Below are positions 27,669-36,788 of a DNA stretch of 41,333 nucleotides, one piece after another (position 1 is the stretch's first letter; each line of letters starts with the position of its first letter). The position numbers were made by a program, and so were the translations under genes. This DNA is from Agromyces albus (GTDB lineage: Bacteria; Actinomycetota; Actinomycetes; Actinomycetales; Microbacteriaceae), in assembly GCF_004134825.1 (NCBI RefSeq), contig NZ_SDPN01000038.1, forward strand, positions 1 to 41,333, given 5' to 3'. Below the pieces are notes generated by a model, which ran no database searches, had not been told where the DNA came from, and was given only the letters and a program-made list of their open reading frames with translations.

Positions 27669-30244
27669 GGCGGCCGAAGCTGCAGGGTGTCGCGCGCGGC
27701 GTCGTGAATCGCCTCCAGCGTCGACGGCCACGGCCGCGTCTCACCGCTCTGCCAGAGCGGCGTCTGGTCGGCGTAGTTCGCATGGAAGGCGTGGCCGGAT
27801 GCCCCGGTGAGGTTCACCCAGCGTGAGGCATCCGGGTCGCCGAGGTCGACGATCATGCGCATCGAGGGCACCCAGTGCACGCCGTAGCCGACGCTCGCGT
27901 CCCAGCCGATCGCGTTGACGATCGACGAGCCCCCGCCGAGCTCGTACGGCCCGCGGTTGAAGAGCCACTCGATGGGCGCGATGCCCGACTCGCCGAAGCT
28001 CGCGTTCGTGAGGGTGAGCGTGTGCAGGCGGCCCCAGCGCCACGAGTCGGTGTCGCCGCCCATGCGGGCCTCCGCCTCGCTCCACGCGAGCTCGAGCGCT
28101 CGCGCGATCATCGCGTCGCGACCGGCGACTCCCGCTTCGGCGTTCGACCACCACCGGGCGTCGGGCTCCGCGAGCAGTGTGCCGACGACCGCGAACCACC
28201 GGTCGCCGCCCTTTGGTCGTGTGCCCTCGGGCAGTTCGCCGAACATCTCGTCGAGCAGTGTCCTCCAGAAGACGCTGAAATACGCCGCCTCGGCGCTGTC
28301 GACGTCAGCCGTGGCATCCCAGCCGTCGAGGAGGTCGGCGCCACGCGCCGCGTCGCCACTGAGTTCGAGTGAGGCGATCACGGGCAGGAACGCCGCGGCG
28401 TTCGGGTCGCTCGTGTCGAGCTGGATCTCGGCGAGCGAGTCGGCGGTCAGCTTCTCTCCGGCCGCGATGCGTTCGCCGAGGAGCCGGTCGATCGCCTCGG
28501 CGCGGTAGCCCATGTCCCAATCCTTGGTGAGCAGGGCTTCGCCGGACGAGACGATGGGGTTGTTGGCGGTGACGAGGTATCCGCTGGGCGGATTCAGCGC
28601 GCTCGGGAGTTCGTCGAACGGGATCGTTCCCGCCCAGCGGTTCTCGCTCGTCCAACCGGGGAGGGGCACCGTGCCGTCGCCCGACGTGCGCACCGGGATG
28701 CGGCCAGGGGCCTGGTAGCCGATGTTGCCTTCGACATCGGCGTAGATGAGGTTCTGGGCGGGCACGTCGAAGAGCGCGGCCGCGGCCCGGAAGCCGTCCC
28801 AGTCGCGAGCACGATCGAGTGCGAGAATCGCCTGTGGAGTGTTGCCCGGGGAGAGTGCCGTCCACTGCAGCGACACCTCGTATTCGCCCTCGGATTGGCC
28901 GGATGCCGCGGGGTAGTCGGTCGCAAGGCGCTCGAAGTCCGCATCGATGTCGGTGACGATCGGCCCGCGTGCCGTGGAGCGGACGGTGATCTCGACGGGC
29001 TCGCCGCCCGCGACCTCGATGGTCTCCTCCCGCAGGGTGAGCGGCACCATGGCGCCGTCGAGCTCGTAGGCGTCGCCGTCGACGCGTTCGAGGTAGAGGT
29101 CGGCGACGTCGGGCCCGAGATTCGAGAGGCCCCATGCGATGCGATCGTTGTGCCCGATGATCACGCCGGGCAGCCCCGCGAACGTGAATCCCGAGACGTC
29201 ATACGCGCACTCGGCGTTGACCTCGCGGCAGTGCAGCCCCATCTGCGCCCAGATCGACGGCATCGCCGGTCCGAGGTGCGTGTCGTTGGCGAGCAGCGGC
29301 ATGCCCGACTCCGTGAGCACGCCCGAGATCACCCACGAGTTGGAGCCGATGTCGGAGCCCTCAGGGCCGAGGAGCGACGGCACCTCGTCGAGCATCGCAC
29401 TGAGTGAGGAGAGCGCGTCGGCGTATCCGTCGGCGTCTGCATCGGCTTCGGCGTCGGCGGACGCGCTCGCGTCGGGCGGCTGCACCTCGAGCGGCCGCAT
29501 GTCGGCTCCAGCCGGCGCGGCCACCGGCCCGTCGAGGATCGTCGGCTGCGCGTTCCATGCGTAGTCGGGGTGCAGCCGGGCGACCTCCTCCGGCGGCAGC
29601 ACCGAGGCGAGCAGGGCCCGGTCGATCTCGTCGGCGAGGTTGGAGCGGAGATCCCAGGCCATCGCCTTGAGCCACGCGATCGAGTCGGCGGGGGACCAGG
29701 GCTCGGGGGAGTAGCCGGGATTCTGCAGGCCGAGCACCGCGTACTCGAGCGAGAGGCCAGCCCCGTCGCGCTCGGCGAGGTAGGCGTTCACCCCCTCGGC
29801 GTAGGCGTCGTAGAGGGCACGCGACGGCTCGTCGAGCATCTCGTACTCCTGCTCGGCCACGCCGCGCCAGTCGAGCGTGCGGATGAAGGCGTCGGTGCCG
29901 ACCTGCGACTGGCCGAAGAGCTCGGCGAGCCGGCCGGAGGTGACGTGACGGCGGAAGTCCATCTCCCAGAACCGGTCTTGCGCGTGCACATACCCCTGGG
30001 CCAAGAAGAGATCGTGGTCGGTCTCGGCGACGAGCTGCGGGATGCCGGCGTCGTCGCGGTACACGGTCACGGCCGCCGTGAGGCCCGGGGCCTCGACGCG
30101 CCCGCTCGTCGTCGGGAACGAGCGCTGCACGGTCCACCAGCCGAGGCCGGCGCCCGCGACGCCGAGCACGAGCACGGTGACGAGCAGTCCGATGAGGAAC
30201 GTGAGCCCCCCGTGCCGGCGCGTTCTCGGTGCATCCGTACCCAC
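27650..30244 (-). CDS. penicillin-acylase-type Ntn hydrolase, membrane anchored
   Basis: An 864-residue precursor of the S45 family, which splits itself into two chains and hydrolyses amide bonds of acylated compounds (beta-lactams, acyl-homoserine lactones or other N-acyl amides; substrate unknown). A single hydrophobic anchor lies at 14-38. Features of the alpha chain include YRDDAGIPQLVAETDHDLFLAQGYVHAQDRFWEMD. The new N-terminal nucleophile is Ser301 in DIGSNSWVISG, with the later TANNPIV segment typical of the beta chain. The region just before cleavage (about 258-285) is an Asp/Ala/Ser low-complexity stretch. Start is GTG 30244 after AGGGAG. The gene is single on the minus strand and overlaps gltA tail to tail. 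Confidence 0.92.
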   Translation of the reverse strand: MGTDAPRTRRHGGLTFLIGLLVTVLVLGVAGAGLGWWTVQRSFPTTSGRVEAPGLTAAVTVYRDDAGIPQLVAETDHDLFLAQGYVHAQDRFWEMDFRRHVTSGRLAELFGQSQVGTDAFIRTLDWRGVAEQEYEMLDEPSRALYDAYAEGVNAYLAERDGAGLSLEYAVLGLQNPGYSPEPWSPADSIAWLKAMAWDLRSNLADEIDRALLASVLPPEEVARLHPDYAWNAQPTILDGPVAAPAGADMRPLEVQPPDASASADAEADADADGYADALSSLSAMLDEVPSLLGPEGSDIGSNSWVISGVLTESGMPLLANDTHLGPAMPSIWAQMGLHCREVNAECAYDVSGFTFAGLPGVIIGHNDRIAWGLSNLGPDVADLYLERVDGDAYELDGAMVPLTLREETIEVAGGEPVEITVRSTARGPIVTDIDADFERLATDYPAASGQSEGEYEVSLQWTALSPGNTPQAILALDRARDWDGFRAAAALFDVPAQNLIYADVEGNIGYQAPGRIPVRTSGDGTVPLPGWTSENRWAGTIPFDELPSALNPPSGYLVTANNPIVSSGEALLTKDWDMGYRAEAIDRLLGERIAAGEKLTADSLAEIQLDTSDPNAAAFLPVIASLELSGDAARGADLLDGWDATADVDSAEAAYFSVFWRTLLDEMFGELPEGTRPKGGDRWFAVVGTLLAEPDARWWSNAEAGVAGRDAMIARALELAWSEAEARMGGDTDSWRWGRLHTLTLTNASFGESGIAPIEWLFNRGPYELGGGSSIVNAIGWDASVGYGVHWVPSMRMIVDLGDPDASRWVNLTGASGHAFHANYADQTPLWQSGETRPWPSTLEAIHDAARDTLQLRPPQRAEG

Positions 30245-30329
30245 GTCACTCCCTCGTGATGCGCATGGCGACGGCCGCCCGCCGGCGGCCCGCGGACCCC
30301 ACTGTATCCGAGAAGCCCGGCGCCGAACG

Positions 30330-31289
30330 TCAGGCGTGCAGCGCGGTGTTGAGGGCCACTCCCGCGCCCGTTCGAGAGAGCACCTCGACCTGGCCGTTCA
30401 GCGAATTGCGGCGGAACAGCACGTTCGGAACGCCGGAGAGCTCGACCGCCTTCACGGTGCGGGGGCGCTCACCGGCCGCGCCGAGCACGATGACCTTCGT
30501 GCCCGCCGTGACGTAGAGGCCGGCCTCGACGACCGAATCGTCGCCGATGGAGATGCCGATGCCGGAATTGGCGCCGAGGAGGGCGCGCTCGCCGATCGCG
30601 ACGCGTTGCGTGCCGCCGCCCGAGAGGGTGCCCATGATCGACGCCCCGCCGCCGATGTCGGAGCCGTCGCCCACGACGACGCCCTGTGAGACGCGGCCCT
30701 CGATCATGGAGGTGCCGAGCGTGCCCGCGTTGAAGTTGACGAAGCCCTCGTGCATGACGGTGGTGCCCGGCGCGAGGTGGGCGCCGAGGCGAACGCGCGA
30801 GGCATCGGCGATGCGCACCCGTTCGGGCGTCACGTAGTCGAGCAGGCGCGGGAACTTGTCGAGCCCGGTCGCGTGGATGCCCGCGCGCTGCAGCGTCGGT
30901 CGAAGACGGTCGAAGTCTGCCGGATGCACCGGGCCGGCGTTGGTCCAGACGACGGCGGGCAGGTGGGCGAAGACGTCGTCGAGATTCACCTCGTTGGGGC
31001 GGACGAGGAGATGTGAGAGCACGTGCAGGCGGAGGTAGGCGTCTGAGGTGCTCGTGGGCGCCTCGTCGAGGTCGATCGAGACCACCACGACCTCGACGGT
31101 GACGGCTCGGCGCTCGTCGCCCCCGGCGAGGGCCTCGAGCTCGACGGGCGTCGCCGAGGCGTCGGGCGCGCCGAGCGCAGGTGCAGGGAACCATGTGTCG
31201 AGCACGGTGCCGTCGGCGGCGATCGTCGCGAGACCATGGCCCCATGCCGATCGCGGGGCAGGAGGAAGGGAGGCGTCGTTCGAGGGCAT
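30330..31289 (-). CDS. dapD: tetrahydrodipicolinate N-succinyltransferase DapD (actinobacterial type)
   Basis: Transfers succinyl from succinyl-CoA to tetrahydrodipicolinate. The 319 residues match the mycobacterial-type DapD in length; the centre and C-terminal half form a left-handed beta helix of hexapeptide repeats ([57 protein letters not shown]). It begins [20 protein letters not shown]. The ATG is preceded by TACGCT and exactly six bases, which fits a leaderless mRNA. It diverges from dapE with a 36-base gap. Confidence 0.93.
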   Translation of the reverse strand: MPSNDASLPPAPRSAWGHGLATIAADGTVLDTWFPAPALGAPDASATPVELEALAGGDERRAVTVEVVVVSIDLDEAPTSTSDAYLRLHVLSHLLVRPNEVNLDDVFAHLPAVVWTNAGPVHPADFDRLRPTLQRAGIHATGLDKFPRLLDYVTPERVRIADASRVRLGAHLAPGTTVMHEGFVNFNAGTLGTSMIEGRVSQGVVVGDGSDIGGGASIMGTLSGGGTQRVAIGERALLGANSGIGISIGDDSVVEAGLYVTAGTKVIVLGAAGERPRTVKAVELSGVPNVLFRRNSLNGQVEVLSRTGAGVALNTALHA

Positions 31290-31295
31290 GTCTCC

Positions 31296-31301
31296 AGCGT
31301 A
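31296..31301 (-). promoter_or_regulatory. -10 element of dapD (leaderless)
   Basis: Minus-strand TACGCT; six bases then the dapD ATG, placing the predicted transcript start on the start codon. Confidence 0.6.
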
Positions 31302-31313
31302 TCGGGGCCCTCC

Positions 31314-31319
31314 TAGACT
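31314..31319 (+). promoter_or_regulatory. -10 element of dapE (leaderless)
   Basis: TAGACT followed by six bases and the dapE ATG. It lies within the 36-base gap shared with the divergent dapD promoter. Confidence 0.65.
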
Positions 31320-31325
31320 TGTGGA

Positions 31326-32426
31326 ATGTCCACTCCCGCTGCAGCCTGGCCGGCACTCGACCTCACCGCCGACTCCGTCGCGATCACGCAGGCGATCTGC
31401 GACATTCCGAGCGTCTCGGGTCACGAGACGCTGCTGGCCGATCTCATCGTGGACGCACTGGCTGAGGCATCCCACCTCGAGATCGTGCGCGACGGCGACA
31501 CGGTCGTCGCGCGCACGAACCTCGGTCGCGAACGCCGCGTCGTGATCGCCGGCCACATCGACACCGTGCCGATCAACGACAACCTGCCCACCCGGTTCGA
31601 GACGATCGCCGGCGAGCCCTTCCTGTGGGGCCGTGGCACGGTCGACATGAAGGCCGGCGTCGCCGTGCAGCTGAAGCTCGCGCTCGAGCTCGTCGCGCCC
31701 GCCGTCGACGTGACGTGGATGTGGTACGACCACGAGGAGGTCTCGGCCGAGCTCAACGGCCTCGGCCGCCTCGCCCGGCACCGGCCCGACCTGTTCGAGG
31801 GCGACTTCGCCATCCTGGGAGAGCCGTCAAACGGGCAGGTCGAGGGCGGATGCAACGGCAACCTCCGCGTCGAACTGCGTGCCTACGGCCTGCGGGCGCA
31901 CTCGGCACGCAGCTGGGTCGGCGAGAACGCGATCCACAAGCTCGTGCCGGCGCTCGACCGGCTCGCCGCCTACGAAGCAGAGACCATCGACGTCGACGGG
32001 CTCGCCTATCGCGAGGGGCTCAACGCCGTGGGCATCACCGGCGGCATCGCCGGCAACGTCATCCCCGACGAGGCGATGCTGCACGTCAACTACCGCTTCG
32101 CGCCGAATCGCACCGTCGCCGAGGCCATCGACCTCATCAAGGAGATGTTCCCCGAGTACGAGCTCACGGTCGTCGACGAGGCCGAGGGCGCCCGGCCGGG
32201 GCTCGACGCGCCGCTCGCCCAGCAGTTCGTGCGTGCCGTCGGCGGCGAGGCGAAGCCGAAGTACGGGTGGACGGATGTCGCACGCTTCAGCGCACTCGGC
32301 ATCCCGGCCGTGAACTACGGCCCGGGCGACCCGCTCAAGGCCCACGCCGACGACGAACGCGTGAGCGTCGACCAGATCCTCTCGTGCGAGCGGGCGCTGC
32401 GCGCGTGGCTCTCGAGCGACGTCTGA
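31326..32426 (+). CDS. dapE: succinyl-diaminopimelate desuccinylase DapE
   Basis: M20 zinc hydrolase that removes succinate to give LL-diaminopimelate. The 366 residues carry the dinuclear zinc ligands: AGHIDTVP (His77, with catalytic Asp79), [10 protein letters not shown] (Asp107), YDHEEV (Glu137, Glu138), the [14 protein letters not shown] segment and the C-terminal KAHADDE. The dimerisation domain lies between about 180 and 290. It has no ribosome site and probably a leaderless mRNA. The glycosyltransferase gene follows after 13 bases. Confidence 0.94.
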   Translation: MSTPAAAWPALDLTADSVAITQAICDIPSVSGHETLLADLIVDALAEASHLEIVRDGDTVVARTNLGRERRVVIAGHIDTVPINDNLPTRFETIAGEPFLWGRGTVDMKAGVAVQLKLALELVAPAVDVTWMWYDHEEVSAELNGLGRLARHRPDLFEGDFAILGEPSNGQVEGGCNGNLRVELRAYGLRAHSARSWVGENAIHKLVPALDRLAAYEAETIDVDGLAYREGLNAVGITGGIAGNVIPDEAMLHVNYRFAPNRTVAEAIDLIKEMFPEYELTVVDEAEGARPGLDAPLAQQFVRAVGGEAKPKYGWTDVARFSALGIPAVNYGPGDPLKAHADDERVSVDQILSCERALRAWLSSDV

Positions 32427-32439
32427 GCCGAGCAGCCAC

Positions 32440-33672
32440 GTGACCTCGTCCGTGCCGGCCGAGCGGGAGCGCGATCCGTTCCGCGTCAACCGCTGGTCGA
32501 CTCGCGTGCGATGGCGCCTCGCACCGTGGTGGGCGAAGGTCGCCCTCATCTACTTCGGCGCCAGGGCGATCACGACGGTCATCGTGCTCGTGTTCGCAAG
32601 CCGGCAGGGATCGAACCCGTGGACAGGTGCGCAGCCGGGCTACTTCGAGTACGCGAACATGTGGGACGCGCGCTGGTACCAGATCATCTGGCTCGGCGGG
32701 TATCCCTCCGAACTGCCGCTCACCGAGACCGGTCATGTCGCCGAGAACGCCTGGGCGTTCCTGCCGGTCTATCCCGTGCTCGTCGGCGCGGTCACCTGGC
32801 TGGGAGCGCCGTGGAACGTGGCGTCGGTCGTGGTCGCGGTCCTCGCCGGGCTCGGGGCGTCGCTCGTGCTGCATCGCCTGATGTCCCGCTTCCTCGAACC
32901 CGACCGCGCGCTCTTCGCCGTGGTGCTCTTCGCGGTCGCCCCGGTGTCGCCGATCATGCAGTTCGGTTACGCCGAGTCGCTCGGATTCCTGCTGCTCGCC
33001 CTCGCGCTGCTGCTGCTCGTCGACCGGCGGTACGGATGGCTCATGCCCGTCGTCGTCGTGTGGTCGTTCACGCGTCCCGGGGCTCTCGCCTTCGCGCTCA
33101 CGCTCGGGCTGCACTGGCTGTGGCGATGGTTCACGCGACGGAAGGATCCGTTCCCGGTGCGGGAGCGCGTACTCGTGGCATCCGTCGCCGTCTTCACCGG
33201 ACTGGCTGGACTCGCCTGGCCGGCGATCGTGTGGGCGGCCACCGGGGAGTTCCATGGGTACACCGACACCGAGCTCGCGTGGCGCTCGGCGTACATCGGC
33301 TACCACGAGCTCGTGCCGTTCACCGCGTGGTTCCAATCGGGCGGATGGTGGGTCGGGCAGCCGCTCGGCACGATCGCCGTGATCGCTGTCGTGGTGCTCT
33401 TCGCCCTCGTGCTCTTCACGCCGGCCGTGCGCCGCCTCGGCATCGACCTGCGGCTCTGGCTCGCGAGCTACGCGGTGTACCTGCTCGCGGTCTTCTTCCC
33501 GCAGTCGAGCACGTTCCGCATCGTCGCTCCGATGTTCCCGCTCGTGGGCGCGCTCGCACTGCCGAGGGCGAGATGGTACCGCTGGAGCGTGGTAGCGCTT
33601 TCCCTCCTGCTGCAGATCGGCTGGCTCCTGATCGCCTGGGGCATCGACGGCCTCGACTGGACGCCGCCCTGA
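32440..33672 (+). CDS. GT-C type membrane glycosyltransferase (PIG-V-like mannosyltransferase family)
   Basis: A 410-residue protein with about nine hydrophobic helices. The first external loop has MWDARWYQIIWLGGYPSELP, the acidic/aromatic pattern of PIG-V-like GT-C enzymes that use polyprenyl-linked mannose; then AFLPVYPVLVG and QFGYAESLGFLLLALALLLL. Later loops hold WSFTRPGALAFAL and FPQSSTFRIVAPMFPL. Target is unknown; cell-wall or lipoglycan mannosylation is plausible. Start GTG 32440 has no ribosome site and follows dapE by 13 bases, so it probably depends on dapE translation. Confidence 0.82.
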   Translation: MTSSVPAERERDPFRVNRWSTRVRWRLAPWWAKVALIYFGARAITTVIVLVFASRQGSNPWTGAQPGYFEYANMWDARWYQIIWLGGYPSELPLTETGHVAENAWAFLPVYPVLVGAVTWLGAPWNVASVVVAVLAGLGASLVLHRLMSRFLEPDRALFAVVLFAVAPVSPIMQFGYAESLGFLLLALALLLLVDRRYGWLMPVVVVWSFTRPGALAFALTLGLHWLWRWFTRRKDPFPVRERVLVASVAVFTGLAGLAWPAIVWAATGEFHGYTDTELAWRSAYIGYHELVPFTAWFQSGGWWVGQPLGTIAVIAVVVLFALVLFTPAVRRLGIDLRLWLASYAVYLLAVFFPQSSTFRIVAPMFPLVGALALPRARWYRWSVVALSLLLQIGWLLIAWGIDGLDWTPP

Positions 33673-33778
33673 TGGGCGTAGGAATCGGCGCACGAAACGG
33701 CCGTCGACGGGGCATCCGCTGCGCCGCCATGGCACTCAACAGGCTCACCGCGATTTCCCAGCACCACCCGCGATAGCC

Positions 33779-33784
33779 GATAAT
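33779..33784 (+). promoter_or_regulatory. -10 element GATAAT
   Basis: Strong -10 hexamer 31 bases before the DUF3117 gene, in a 142-bp gap otherwise empty. Confidence 0.55.
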
Positions 33785-33814
33785 GGGAAGATCAGCCACG
33801 AAAGGGGTAGCTCA

Positions 33815-33988
33815 ATGGCGGCCATGAAGCCACGCACCGGAGACGGGCCTATGGAGGCTGTGAAGGAGGGTCGCCTCATCATCGTTCGAGTTCCGCTCGA
33901 GGGAGGCGGCCGCCTCGTCGTCTCGGTGAACGACGCTGAGGCCAAGGAGCTCTACAACGTGCTCAGTGGCGTAGTGAACCCAGCCTGA
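33815..33988 (+). CDS. DUF3117 family protein
   Basis: A 57-residue protein, conserved throughout actinobacteria, of unknown function. The sequence MKPRTGDGPMEAVKEGRLI followed by VRVPLEGGGRLVVSV and NDAEAKELYNVL is the family in full. AAAGGGG precedes the ATG and a GATAAT -10 lies upstream. Its stop converges on the O-methyltransferase gene with an 11-base gap. Confidence 0.9.
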   Translation: MAAMKPRTGDGPMEAVKEGRLIIVRVPLEGGGRLVVSVNDAEAKELYNVLSGVVNPA

Positions 33989-33999
33989 GCCGAAGCGGT

Positions 34000-34632
34000 T
34001 CAGGCACCCAGCTTCACGATCTGGAGCAGGCCGTCGCCGGCCGGGGAGATCGCGGTGGCAACCGCGGTGGATGCGGCAAGTTCTCCGATGAGCGTGCGGA
34101 ACGCACTCGCCGCCTCATCGCGTCGCACCGGGTCGGCGACCCTGCCTCTCCAGAGCGCCCGCGCGACGACCACGATGCCGCCGGGCTTCGCGAGCCGTAG
34201 TCCGTGCTCGGCATACTCGATCACTGCGGGGCCGTCGGCGTCGATGAAGACGACGTCGTATGAGCTCTCGTTCATGCGCGGCAGCACCTCGCTCGCGCGC
34301 CCGGCGATGAGGCGCACTCGCGCCGCCGTGATGCCCGCATCGGCGAAATTCTGGCGGGCGTGCTGCTGGTATTCGGTCTCGGTGTCGATCGAGGTGAGCA
34401 GCGCGCGCCGGGCGGCCTGCAGCATCCAGAGCCCAGAGACGCCGACTCCCGTGCCGACTTCGATGATCGATTCAGCTCGGGTCGCGGCGGCGAGCACGGC
34501 CAGTTGCGCGCCCATGGCCGGCGAGACGGGCTCGATGCCGAGCTCGAGCGACTGCTGGCGCGCCTTGACGATCGATTCGGTCTCGACGACCGACTCGTCG
34601 ACGTACTTCCAGTTCAGGTCGTGATCAGACAC
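34000..34632 (-). CDS. O-methyltransferase (COMT-like)
   Basis: A 210-residue S-adenosylmethionine-dependent methyltransferase of the small catechol-type family. The SAM site is IIEVGTGVGVSGLW (56-69), followed by SIDTETEYQQHARQNFADAG, with the acidic ribose contact in the first part, and DVVFIDADGPAVIEY for the metal/substrate region. The substrate is unknown. Start GTG 34632; a GGGAG site and a TAGACT (34671-34666) -10 lie upstream. It is divergent from tatB, as in other Microbacteriaceae as far as I recall. Confidence 0.88.
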   Translation of the reverse strand: MSDHDLNWKYVDESVVETESIVKARQQSLELGIEPVSPAMGAQLAVLAAATRAESIIEVGTGVGVSGLWMLQAARRALLTSIDTETEYQQHARQNFADAGITAARVRLIAGRASEVLPRMNESSYDVVFIDADGPAVIEYAEHGLRLAKPGGIVVVARALWRGRVADPVRRDEAASAFRTLIGELAASTAVATAISPAGDGLLQIVKLGA

Positions 34633-34711
34633 GTGGCGGCTCCCGGGTGCATCTCTCAGCCCCCGAGTCTAGAGGCGTCGCGAGCTGGCGTTCGCACGCC
34701 TCGCCGCCGAC

Positions 34712-34717
34712 TATCCT
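34712..34717 (+). promoter_or_regulatory. -10 element of tatB (leaderless)
   Basis: TATCCT, then six bases, then GTG 34724. This spacing favours the second of two adjacent GTG codons as the start. Confidence 0.6.
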
Positions 34718-34723
34718 GTAGTG

Positions 34724-35116
34724 GTGTTCGGTCTGACGTTCGAGAAGCTCCTCATCATCGGGGTGATCGCCGTCTTCCTGCTCGGCCCAGAACGGCTGCC
34801 GCACTATGCCGCTCAGCTCGGTCGCCTCGTGAGGTCGCTGCGCGACATGGCGACCGGTGCGAAAGACCGCATGCGCGAAGAGATGGGCCCCGACTTCGAC
34901 GACGTCGACTGGAAGAAGCTCGATCCGCGCCAATACGATCCGCGGCGCATCATCCGTGAGGCCCTCGTCGACGCCGATCCCTTCGCCGACGAGCCCGAGA
35001 AGCCCGTCGTCGCTCGCGCGGCGGTGAACGAGAACTCCGCCTACCTGCAGCGCAAGCGCAAGCGAGACGCCCTCGGCGCCGACGAGCAGGCGCCGTTCGA
35101 CTCCGAAGCCACCTAA
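34724..35116 (+). CDS. tatB: Sec-independent translocase subunit TatB
   Basis: Part of the twin-arginine export pathway that moves folded proteins across the membrane. The 130 residues have one N-terminal helix (about 7-20), the GPERLP motif (21-26), an amphipathic helix to about 45 and a charged tail (DDVDWKKLDPRQYDPRRIIREAL) typical of actinobacterial TatB. GTG 34724 is chosen over GTG 34721 because of the -10 spacing and because family members start MFGLTFEK. TatA and TatC are not in the window. Convergent with the aldehyde dehydrogenase gene. Confidence 0.88.
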   Translation: MFGLTFEKLLIIGVIAVFLLGPERLPHYAAQLGRLVRSLRDMATGAKDRMREEMGPDFDDVDWKKLDPRQYDPRRIIREALVDADPFADEPEKPVVARAAVNENSAYLQRKRKRDALGADEQAPFDSEAT

Positions 35117-35127
35117 CTAGCCGGCTG

Positions 35128-35146
35128 GCGTTCACCGAGCGAACGC
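35128..35146. terminator. possible shared hairpin between tatB and aldehyde dehydrogenase
   Basis: GCGTTC/GAACGC, 7-base loop, in the 31-base convergent gap. Short and without U-tract. Confidence 0.3.
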
Positions 35147-35147
35147 G

Positions 35148-36698
35148 TCAGCGGCGCCGGATGCCGCGGAGCACCCATGCGAGCAGCAGCAGCGGTTGCT
35201 CGAGCGCCCCGAACTCGCGCCCGGTGCGCGGGAGCTGCAGTACTCCGGTCATCGCCGAGATCGTGACCGGCTCCACGAATCGCAGCAGCCCCTCGGGGCC
35301 GTTGCGCCGGCCGACGCCCGATTGCTTCATGCCGCCCATGGGAGCCGCGAAGGAGGAGTAGCTGCCGCGGTAGCCCTCGTTGATGTTCACGTTGCCCGCC
35401 TCGAGCGCGTTCGCGACGCGCTGCCCGCGCCTCGTCGATCCCGTGAACACCGCGGCGTTCAGCCCGTACTCGCTCGCGTTGGCCGCAAGGATGGCCTCCT
35501 CCTCGCTGTCGACGATGTAGAGCGAGGCGATCGCGCCGAACGTCTCCTCGGCGTAGACGTGCATGGACGGCGTCACCCCGATCAGCACCGTCGGCTGGAA
35601 GAACCAAGGCCCCACGTCGGTGCGCGGGCGCCCGCCCGTGAGCACCGTCGCCCCCAGTGCGAGCGCATCGCCGAGGTGCGCCTCGACGCGCGCGAGCTGT
35701 GCCGCGCTCGCGAGCGAGCCGAAGTCGCTCCCGTAGTCGAGGGACGACCCGAGCTTGGCCTGTTCGAGCCGATCGATGAGGGCGCGCGTGAATGCGCGAG
35801 CGACGGCGCGGTGCACGTAGATGCGCTCGATCGAGACGCACAACTGGCCCATGGCCGCGAAGCACGCGTACGCGGCATCCGTCGCCGCCTGCTCTGGATC
35901 GACGTCGTCGAGCACGATGAGCGGATTCTTGCCGCCGAGCTCGAGGGACGCGCCCACGAGCCGCCGACCGGCCTTCTCGCCGATCCTGCGGCCGGTCGCG
36001 GTCGAGCCCGTGAAGCAGATGTAGTCGGCGACGTCGGTGAGCGCTTCGCCCACCTCGGACCCCTCGCCCGTGACGACGGCCCACAGCGCCTCGGGCACGC
36101 CCGCGTCGATGAACGCGCGCCGCAGGGCAAGGATCGAGAGCGCGCCCTGGTCGTCGGCCTTCTGCACGACGGCGCACCCGGCCGCGAGTGCGGGCACGAC
36201 GTCCATAGCGGCGAGGCTCAGCGCGTAGTTCCATGGGGTGATCACCCCGGCGACGCCCCTCGGGCGATACCGCACCCTCGTCGTGAGCACCACTGGAACG
36301 CCCGAGCGCCGCCGCCGGCCGCGAAGCACTCTGCGTGCCGCGAGGGCGTTGTACCTCGTGAGCGAGGCGGCCCCGAAGACCTCCTCGAAGGCCTGCCCGC
36401 GCGTCTTGCCGCTCTCGAGCTGGATGAGGTCGAGCAGGAGCTCGCGACGCTCGAGCACGAGGTCGTGCGCTCGCAGCAGCACCCTGCGGCGCTCAGCGAA
36501 GCCGGCGCGCGCCCAAGCCAGCTGGGCGAGCCTGGCCCTCGCGACGGCGTCGTGCACGTCGCCGGCACTCGACCGCGGCAGTTCGTGGAGCGTCTCGCCG
36601 GTCGAGGGAGTGGCGACGGGGACGGTGTCGGAGCCCGAGGCGACGACATCGTCGGTGAGGCTCGCGAAGAGTTCGGGTGAGGCCGTCATGGCGCGCAT
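35148..36698 (-). CDS. succinate-semialdehyde dehydrogenase-like aldehyde dehydrogenase
   Basis: A 516-residue NAD(P)-dependent aldehyde dehydrogenase. Key parts are PWNYALSLAAMD, the cofactor lysine in VVQKADDQ (about 180), FTGSTATGR, the general base Glu in LELGGKNP (about 253), catalytic Cys near 287 (MGQLCVSIERIY) and the C-terminal GGMKQSGVGRRNG. It resembles the actinobacterial GabD2-type enzymes, so oxidation of succinate semialdehyde to succinate is likely but not certain. I chose ATG 36698 over GTG 36704 because TAGACT lies exactly six bases before it, as at other leaderless genes here; ATG 36689 is a third choice. No ribosome site. Confidence 0.88.
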   Translation of the reverse strand: MRAMTASPELFASLTDDVVASGSDTVPVATPSTGETLHELPRSSAGDVHDAVARARLAQLAWARAGFAERRRVLLRAHDLVLERRELLLDLIQLESGKTRGQAFEEVFGAASLTRYNALAARRVLRGRRRRSGVPVVLTTRVRYRPRGVAGVITPWNYALSLAAMDVVPALAAGCAVVQKADDQGALSILALRRAFIDAGVPEALWAVVTGEGSEVGEALTDVADYICFTGSTATGRRIGEKAGRRLVGASLELGGKNPLIVLDDVDPEQAATDAAYACFAAMGQLCVSIERIYVHRAVARAFTRALIDRLEQAKLGSSLDYGSDFGSLASAAQLARVEAHLGDALALGATVLTGGRPRTDVGPWFFQPTVLIGVTPSMHVYAEETFGAIASLYIVDSEEEAILAANASEYGLNAAVFTGSTRRGQRVANALEAGNVNINEGYRGSYSSFAAPMGGMKQSGVGRRNGPEGLLRFVEPVTISAMTGVLQLPRTGREFGALEQPLLLLAWVLRGIRRR

Positions 36699-36704
36699 GC
36701 GCAC

Positions 36705-36710
36705 AGTCTA
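36705..36710 (-). promoter_or_regulatory. -10 element of the aldehyde dehydrogenase gene (leaderless)
   Basis: Minus-strand TAGACT, six bases, then ATG 36698. Confidence 0.6.
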
Positions 36711-36788
36711 GGACAGTTGACCCACTCGGCCCCGAGACGGCTCGGCCCTGAGACGGCTCGGCGCCGAGCGCCGCGGAAGAGGCAGGCT

